Positions 58,540-64,000 of a stretch of DNA of 64,000 nucleotides are shown piece after piece. This DNA is from Isoetes taiwanensis (taxonomy: Eukaryota; Streptophyta; Lycopodiopsida; Isoetales; Isoetaceae), in assembly GCA_021234155.1 (NCBI GenBank), contig JAJEKV010000062.1, forward strand, positions 7,394,425-7,458,424. Reading direction: 5' to 3'. The position numbers and the translations under genes were made by a program. The notes below the pieces were generated by a model. It was not told where the DNA came from and searched no databases. It was given only the letters and a program-made list of their open reading frames with translations. Every line of letters starts with the position of its first letter. Position 1 is the first letter of the stretch.

Positions 58540-58860
58540 TATTCAGTTATTGGATCGAAACCCTATTGTATTCCAACTGCGCCACCAGCCGCCGGCGGCC
58601 TGGCTCCAAATGCGCCCCAATGGCGAATCCATCTCCGGCTCCCTGCTCCAGCATCTCCTTGGCGAATCCAACTCCGGCGCCCTGCTCCAGCATCTCCTTG
58701 GCGGATCCAACTCTGGCCTTCTTCTCCTTTGCGGCTCCCCTGGTTTGCTTCTGATTGTTGTTCTTGTGAGTTTCAGGTTATTTGTATGTTTTCTTTCCTT
58801 TACCTGTGTTTGATTTTCGCCATGAACCAGAGTTCTTGTTAGGAGACTCTTTTCTGATTT
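58540..58860 (+). other. Short open frame with 39-bp tandem repeat
   Basis: CCTGCTCCAGCATCTCCTTG occurs twice, at about 58643 and 58682, within overlapping frames of 62-143 codons. The GC-rich block could be the start of a captured gene. The product is not recognised. Confidence 0.3.
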
Positions 58861-59139
58861 TTTGTGAACAAGGAGCTGGGCGGCACACCATATCTACTTA
58901 CCAGTACTACGCTTGATCTCTGCCATTCATCATCTTGCTTCTACTATCTTTAGGTTTAAATTTTTTTTGCAGATTGTCAAGAAACACATAGACGCAAGAG
59001 TGATGAAGTTAATGCAGTTTTTTCTAGCGGCCTTGGTTATTTTTCCAGCTTATCCAGATTACCTTAATCTGTTTGAAGTGCGAATGGAAGGCTTGGACCA
59101 GCTGTACATCCAGCACTTAGATCATTGCTTTGCCCTGTA

Positions 59140-59505
59140 AAAGAGGCTACCTAGCATCCGTATATTTGATTCTGCGCTTCCAAGGTAGAGTAGTCTTCCT
59201 GATATTTGTTTGAACTAGTTCAAAAAATTTAAAGTTTTACACTGATTTTCTTTGTTTCATACGTTGAAGGACTGTTTTTTCCTTTGTTTGCAGCAGAGGA
59301 GCTCCTTGGCTGTAAAAGACCTACCTAGCATCTCTAGCTGTATATTTCATTCTAAGCTTCCAGGGTACAGTTCTCTTCCTGATATATAGTTTGAACTAGT
59401 TCAGAAAATTTAAAGTCTTACACACTGATTTTCTTTGTTCCATCCATTGAAGGACTATTTTTCTTTTTGTTTGCAGCAGAAGAGTTTCTTGGCTGATGCG
59501 TTGGG
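59140..59505 (+). repeat. Tandem duplication, unit about 178 bp
   Basis: TACCTAGCATC, GTATATTT, CTTCCTGATAT, TTTGAACTAGTTCA and TTTGTTTGCAGCAG follow in the same order in both copies (59140-59320 and 59318-59500). Each ends in an acceptor-like TTTGCAG. Confidence 0.8.
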
Positions 59506-59599
59506 GCCGCTCTGTGACTAGATTGGGCGGTGTTTTGCCCCCTTTGTTGGCTGCCCCCTTTGTTTGTTTTGTTCTGTCTGTTATATAAAACTAGATCTA

Positions 59600-60534
59600 G
59601 CAGAACAATTTTCCCTAGGTGGAAATAGTCTAGAGTTTAACGTTTTTTTCTTAGATATTAAAAGTTCTGAATGCTTAATAATCATATGGGAGTGCTCTAG
59701 ATGGATAAACAATTTTTAGCTAGCTTTTGGAAAATAATTTGTTTACATTTGCGTGTAATGGATATGATGTAAGATTGTGATAATATCATATCCTGAATGG
59801 ATCAATTTGGGTTCGATCCCCAAAAGGCTATATTAAAACATAAGCGAAGCACAAGTAAACCAAAAGCATGGATTAAGTAAAGAATTGATCAATAGTAGAA
59901 CAATAAAAAAAATAATGACTAGTTTTCTTAAGAACCGTATTTAAGAAGCATGTAAAACAACCATGGCAATTTTAAACCATGGCAATTTGCCACGTTATGT
60001 GTTGTCCATCAATTACTACAAAATATCACCCATTTTAAATTGCTGGAAAAATTAACTAAAATAATTATGTTATATTACCATGGAGAAAAATAGGGTGAAA
60101 AAAATGATATTAGCATATTTAAACCAAGTACATTTACCATATTGTGTATTCATGATTAATCATTATAAAGCACCATGAAAATTAACTAATGTAAAGCATC
60201 ATGATAATTATGTGCTTAAAATTACCATGTCAATATACTACAGAATATAGATGTGATCAAATACCAGTCTACGAAACTGGACATACTAAACAATAGTACA
60301 TATCATATAGTTTAAGTTGTTACAAAGACCAATTAAGTTTTCCATGTTCAAGTACCATGTCACAAAACAATGTTAGCTTACCACCTTAGAAAAATATGTT
60401 GATGAACCATATTAGATAACTAGACATGGTTTGTAAACTTTTGAACCCACTAACATGTACTGATTTATGGATTTAATTTTCACCAACAAACCATGGAAAA
60501 AAAATCATATTGGTTCAATTTTGGGGGCCTTGTG
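59600..60534. repeat. Right subterminal region of the 7.9-kb element
   Basis: AT-rich sequence with ACCATG-containing words repeated (ACCATGGCAATTT twice near 59960-59990, then ACCATATTG, ACCATGTCAATAT, TACCATGTCACA). No gene. Confidence 0.55.
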
Positions 60535-60783
60535 TATTGTGACAATCGCAGTGCTATCGAAATGACCAAAGATTACCCTTTCCACAAGACAAAACACTTG
60601 GATATTCTTCTATGTTTCGTTCGAGAATAGGTCCAGCTTCGTAACATGTTCCTTAACTCATTGCTCTTCGATAACCAAGTTGCCGACGGCTTCACAAAAC
60701 CACTTGTGGGTCAGAAATTCATAAGGTTTAAGAAGGCTTTGGGCATGATGAAGTCTCAGCTGAAGGGAGAGAATGCCTAACAG
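60535..60783 (+). pseudogene. Copia RNase H, C-terminal end
   Basis: The frame gives YCDNRSAIEMTKDYPFHKTK, HLDILLCFVRE, a stop, then FDNQVADGFTKPLVGQKFIR, FKKALGM. These are the CDNxSAIxLxxNPxxHxRTKHIDI and QxADxFTKPL motifs that end Copia polyproteins. One in-frame stop is present. It ends 100 bases before a purine run and the probable LTR. Confidence 0.86.
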
Positions 60784-60882
60784 AATTTTCAGCTTTCTTC
60801 TTCATCAAGAAAACCAAACCATTCCATTCCATTTGTTTTCTTTATGTTCTTGTCTTTTATCCCTCATATGTTTCAGAGGGAG

Positions 60883-61059
60883 TGTTAGATAATGTGAAAC
60901 ATATGGTCTAGAGTGACACGTATCATCCTAGCAGTGACACCACGTTGTGCATGGCACATTAGATTAGTCTTGGACTCTTTTGTACTGTTATTCTGTCAGG
61001 TTTTCTTCAATAAGAGTCGCTTCCTTGTGTCGCATCTTTCCTTGTGTTCAGATCAATCA
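60883..61059 (+). repeat. Probable Copia 3' LTR
   Basis: A purine tract (CAGAGGGAG) is followed by TGTTAGATAATGTG, the usual TG start of a Copia LTR. The sequence runs through TCTTCAATAAGAG and could end at ATCAATCA (61059). No second LTR is present in the window, so the end cannot be fixed. Confidence 0.5.
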
Positions 61060-61109
61060 ACCGTAATAGTTAGAGTTCGTAATAGTTAGAGTTCCTGATA
61101 CCTTATAAT

Positions 61110-61421
61110 GTGTTGAAAAGTGAGCAGTGTTGGCTGCACTCCAGTACCTCAATCATTTTCCTTTGGTTGATTTGCTTATTAAATTGTCTTGGTTTTTGTT
61201 GCCATTATTGTCAGTCGAAGCAACCACTATGGATGCTAGCAGTCCTTGAAGTACTGGCTTTTCTGCCATGGGTCAGTTGTGGAAAATCAGATGCTCCCAT
61301 GGGAATACTTGGATTGGGTCTACCAATCGAATTTATTCTGCTATCAGCAGTGCTAGTAGCTATCTTGGAGTGCGGAATAGTACCATGCAACAATAATGGA
61401 AGAGAGAAAAGTGTACAGTGA
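61110..61421 (+). other. Hydrophobic open frame, unknown
   Basis: A 103-codon frame has three hydrophobic stretches (FLWLICLLNCLGFCC, MLAVLEVLAFLPWV, LPIEFILLSAVLVAILECG). It lies just right of the Copia LTR and 0.9 kb upstream of the decarboxylase gene. I do not recognise it. It could be an exon remnant or chance. Confidence 0.2.
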
Positions 61422-61539
61422 TATAACATTAAGGTTGGACAAAGGCATTAGGTGAAGGACTTTGTCATAAATTGTAAGCACATGGACCAAACTCTGCAGA
61501 AAATACACACTATCCACGAGTCCATGTTCATAAGATTAC

Positions 61540-62100
61540 TTTGTTATTGAGCCACCATGTGAATGATACGCGGCTGTAAGTTGTATATAAAAGACCAGGA
61601 AGTCAAGGAGCATAGGCATAGGAATAGGCATAGACATAGACATCTCTCATATACCTATATACCTGGCATTCTCAAATAGATTTAAACTCTGAACCTCAGT
61701 TGGGCAAACGTGCTTAAAAGAAGACACAAGCGAATCATCTCATAATCTCTCATAATATACTTAATGAACCTCAGTTGGGCAAACCTGCTTAAAAGAAGCA
61801 AGCAAATCATCTCATTATCTCTGATAATATACTTTATGAACTTATCTGCAAGAGAGTTTAAAACGGTAATTTAGAGATTCTTTCAGTTCTGTGAACGTGC
61901 TTAAAAAAGAGTAAGCACGTTTACTGTGACTGAGCCACCATGTGAAAGATACTTGGCTCTAAGTTGTATAGGAAGTCAAGGGCCGATGCATAGGAATAGG
62001 CATAGACATAGAAATTTTGCCAATCAAATCAAATCGAATCAATGCTTCGACGCAAATTCTGAACCTCAGTTGGGCAAACGTGCACGTTCTTAACTATTAA
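61540..62100 (+). repeat. Local repeats upstream of the decarboxylase gene
   Basis: GAGCCACCATGTGAA with GGCATAGACATAGA occurs near 61550-61640 and again near 61925-62010. GAACCTCAGTTGGGCAAAC occurs near 61692, 61765 and 62062. This looks like a duplicated promoter-flank block. Confidence 0.7.
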
Positions 62101-62269
62101 ACAACCAAAGTTTAGAGATTCTTTAATTCCTCAAATCTTTTTATTGTCAGTGGAGCAGTGGAAATTATAAACCCTGTACTTATAATTAAGAGGCCAGGGT
62201 AGCAAATCGACGACCAGATTAACAAGCCGATGAACAGATTAAGAAATTAAGTAATAAGTAACATGGATG

Positions 62270-62276
62270 TATAAAT
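62270..62276 (+). promoter_or_regulatory. TATA box of the decarboxylase gene
   Basis: TATAAAT lies 63 bases upstream of the ATG at 62339, a fitting distance for a start of transcription near 62300 and a short leader. Confidence 0.5.
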
Positions 62277-62338
62277 GGAGAGCTCATCTGAGAGATATGA
62301 AAGCAGTATAAGGCCCAAACAGCTCTGATTCTTCCTCC

Positions 62339-64000
62339 ATGGCGTCGCCGGCATCTCAGCAGATGATTGATCTTACTCCAGCTAGCTGGGATCCCAAAGA
62401 TGTGTATCCTCCGCTGCCCGAAGCTCTCAAATCCGTCGATTTTGGTTTGTCAAAGAGGCTGAAGGATCGCTTCCAGTCGCATTTGTCAGGCGAGGAGCTG
62501 GAAGATCGCAGTGACGCCCTGAAAAAGACACTGGAGTACCTCCAGACGCAGAAGTCCAACTTCATGGGTTACCAGGTTAACCACAAGATCGATTATATTG
62601 ACGACATTCAGAGTTTCATCAATATTCACGTAAGTTGTCTTTATCCTCCTTCTATAGTAGTCTTTATAAAAATAGTATTCTTCTGCTAACAATCTTGTTC
62701 ACGTCTTTTGGTTGCAATGCCCTAAGAGATTGTTCACGTTTTTGGGTTGCATTTAGGGCAAACCTTTAATTTAGGTGCGTTTTTGTTTTGGATGGCCAAG
62801 ATCGTTTTGGAGGGTTTGGGCAATGGGGATTTTGCTAACCTGCTTTTGCGTTAGTCAACGTTATTGGGGTGGGTATTCCTTCTGTCTATTAGCGCGAGGT
62901 GTAGTTACAGCCTAATCTGGCCGTTGATTGTGAGGGTTAAAAACCCTTGTTTGTTGTTGTGTTCTTGGGTCCGGCTCGGCAAAGGCATCCCTCCGTTTCA
63001 ATTATTACTAGGTTTATTCCAGATCTGGTTGGATCTTTGTCGGTGGTTGTTAGGAATTTTGAGCTTCAAGCCTCCACAAACTCAAGCGCTCTACTTGTTC
63101 CGTGTTTTTTTTCTCTGTATTTTTCCTTGGCTCTGGCTTCTTCACGATTTGGGGTATGAGTTTCTTAGGTTTTCAAGACCGTTATTGCTTTGGCTCTGTC
63201 GTTTTCTCACAATTTGAGATCTGGGTCTTCAGCTGCATGGATAAACCTCTTTCTACAACATTGTTTTTGTTTACGAGCAACCCACACTGCATAGCACCAT
63301 TTTTTTTTATTTTTAGTTTTATTTTTATTTTTATTTTTTTGCTTAAGAATATGCTAAAGATTTCTTTAGAATATGTTTTTGTATAAAATATCCCATAGAT
63401 GATAAGCTTCTTGAACTACATTGTTGTGATAAGCTTTACCCTCCCCTCTACCAAATAACCCTCTATCTGCCCGAGGGGAGGCTTAAGCTCCTCTTTAACA
63501 TTTATATGTGATTGATTCAATAATTAACAACACATTTAGCATCATTCCTTAGCATTTATTGTTAATCTCTGGGTGTTCCAAATCTTGAAGTTGAACAACA
63601 TCGACGATGCTTCCCAAGAGGCCTCCCTTCTAGCAAAAAACCCTCTATCTGCCCGAGGGGAGGATTACCTCCTCTTTAACATTTATCTACATACAATTGG
63701 TTCAAGAACTAACGACATATTTAGCATCATTCCTTAGCATTTATTTTTAATATCTAGATGTTTCAAATCTTGCAGTTGAACAACATCGGCGATGCTTTCC
63801 AAGAGGCCAATCTCACCACCAGTACCAAGTTCATGGAACGTGCCGTGCTCGACTACTATGCGTCCCTATGGAATGCAAAGTGGCCACACAATGACAAAAG
63901 AGATGCAGACCCAGAAGGCAACTCCTTCTGGGGCTTCCTCCTCACCATGGGATCCACTGAAGGCAACATGTACGCAATGTGGAATGCCCGAGACTATCTC
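62339..64000 (+). CDS. PLP-dependent group II decarboxylase (histidine/serine decarboxylase-like), 5' part
   Basis: Exon 1 (62339-62629) encodes 97 residues from MASPASQQMIDLTPASWDP to the donor GTAAGT. Exon 2 starts at 63776 after TTGCAG and is open to the window edge: NNIGDAFQEANLTTSTKFME, RAVLDYYASLW, SFWGFLLTMGSTEGNMYAMW. These are the N-terminal domain and the NxGDPF, DYxAxLW and GxxTxGxxEGNxYxxxxAR motifs of group II PLP decarboxylases (Pfam PF00282) of the histidine/serine decarboxylase branch. The PLP lysine lies beyond the window. The likely reaction is decarboxylation of an amino acid in the cytosol; the substrate cannot be read from this part. The ATG is the first after the TATA box, in a fair context (CTCCATGGCG). 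The frame is intact and codon use looks coding, unlike everything to the left. Confidence 0.87.
63456..63806 (+). repeat. Tandem duplication of intron end and exon 2 start
   Basis: ACCCTCTATCTGCCCGAGGG, CTCCTCTTTAACATTTAT, TTTAGCATCATTCCTTAGCA and GTTGAACAACATC occur twice, about 182 bases apart. The second copy holds the real acceptor TTGCAG at 63770-63775 and exon 2. The first has TTGAAG before GTTGAACAACATCGACGATG at about 63591-63622 and is followed by unrelated bases, making a decoy exon start within the intron. Confidence 0.85.

Larger units (their letters stand above)
52640..60534. mobile_element. DNA transposon, 7.9 kb, 3-bp target duplication (CACTA-like)
   Basis: The ends are CACAAGGCCCCCAAAAATGA and, inverted, TTCAATTTTGGGGGCCTTGTG. 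TAT occurs on both sides (52637-52639 and 60535-60537), and removing the insert with one TAT restores Copia coding (SSQAVYCDNRSAIEM). A 3-base duplication and repeated motifs near both ends fit CACTA elements, but the terminus reads CACAA, not CACTA, so the class is a suggestion. No transposase is seen. The inside holds repeats and gene-like scraps. Confidence 0.8.

Noticed and set aside
1-64000. tRNA, rRNA, organelle-derived DNA or riboswitches
   Set aside because: I saw no cloverleaf-like or rRNA-like stretch and no organelle gene while reading. A tRNAscan or Rfam run could still find a small RNA that I missed.

Overview
The window is nuclear DNA of a large-genome land plant. It contains pieces of plant gene families (STELLO glycosyltransferase, PPR proteins, a GT47 exostosin enzyme, a SCAPER-like protein, VPS41), GT-AG introns, a Mutator-like transposon, Helitrons, a Copia element and a LINE. 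The only gene with the look of an active host gene is at the right edge: the first two exons of a group II PLP-dependent (histidine/serine-type) decarboxylase. From memory of the family its sequence looks like the form found in non-seed plants, so a fern is my best guess. This is an inference.

Layout. 1-3712: two small Helitron-like elements lying directly head to tail, each filled with about 1.5 kb of almost pure A/G sequence. 3768-22803: a possible 19-kb Helitron with a broken GT47 gene whose two halves are separated by about 11.5 kb. That gap holds minisatellites, two diverged arrays of an 815-bp monomer and a 305-bp palindrome array. Nested in it, at 18069-22152, is a minus-strand Helitron carrying a broken STELLO gene. 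23264-23740: a minisatellite whose unit contains a 26-bp palindrome. 23873-29726 (minus) and 30000-37620 (plus): two Helitrons placed head to head. The first carries PPR fragments. The second carries SCAPER-like and VPS41 fragments plus a nested LINE. 37621-41160: mostly unannotated AT-rich sequence. 41835-61059: a 5'-truncated Copia element split by a Mutator-like element (MULE), a foldback-containing insert and a 7.9-kb element with a 3-bp target duplication. 62270-64000: promoter and start of the decarboxylase gene.

The most complete object is the MULE at 42171-49705. It has a perfect 9-bp target duplication, terminal inverted repeats of about 0.72 kb crowded with GATTCGCT..AGCGAATC palindromes, and a five-exon transposase. 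My splice model gives an uninterrupted 937-codon frame with a zinc-finger-like motif, DDE-type aspartates and a SWIM zinc finger. Facing it is a second, convergent gene of about 404 codons that I do not recognise. The convergent two-gene plan resembles maize MuDR, but the second protein is not obviously MURB. This is my main candidate for an undescribed system.

The Helitrons form one family by their 3' end (stem GCCCAGC/GCTGGGC, then CTAG before a host T) and two groups by their 5' end (TCTTATATTATAATG-like and TCTATATATAGTAATAAA-like). No Rep/helicase frame is visible, so they look non-autonomous. All coordinates and alignments were made by eye, and family assignments rest on remembered motifs.
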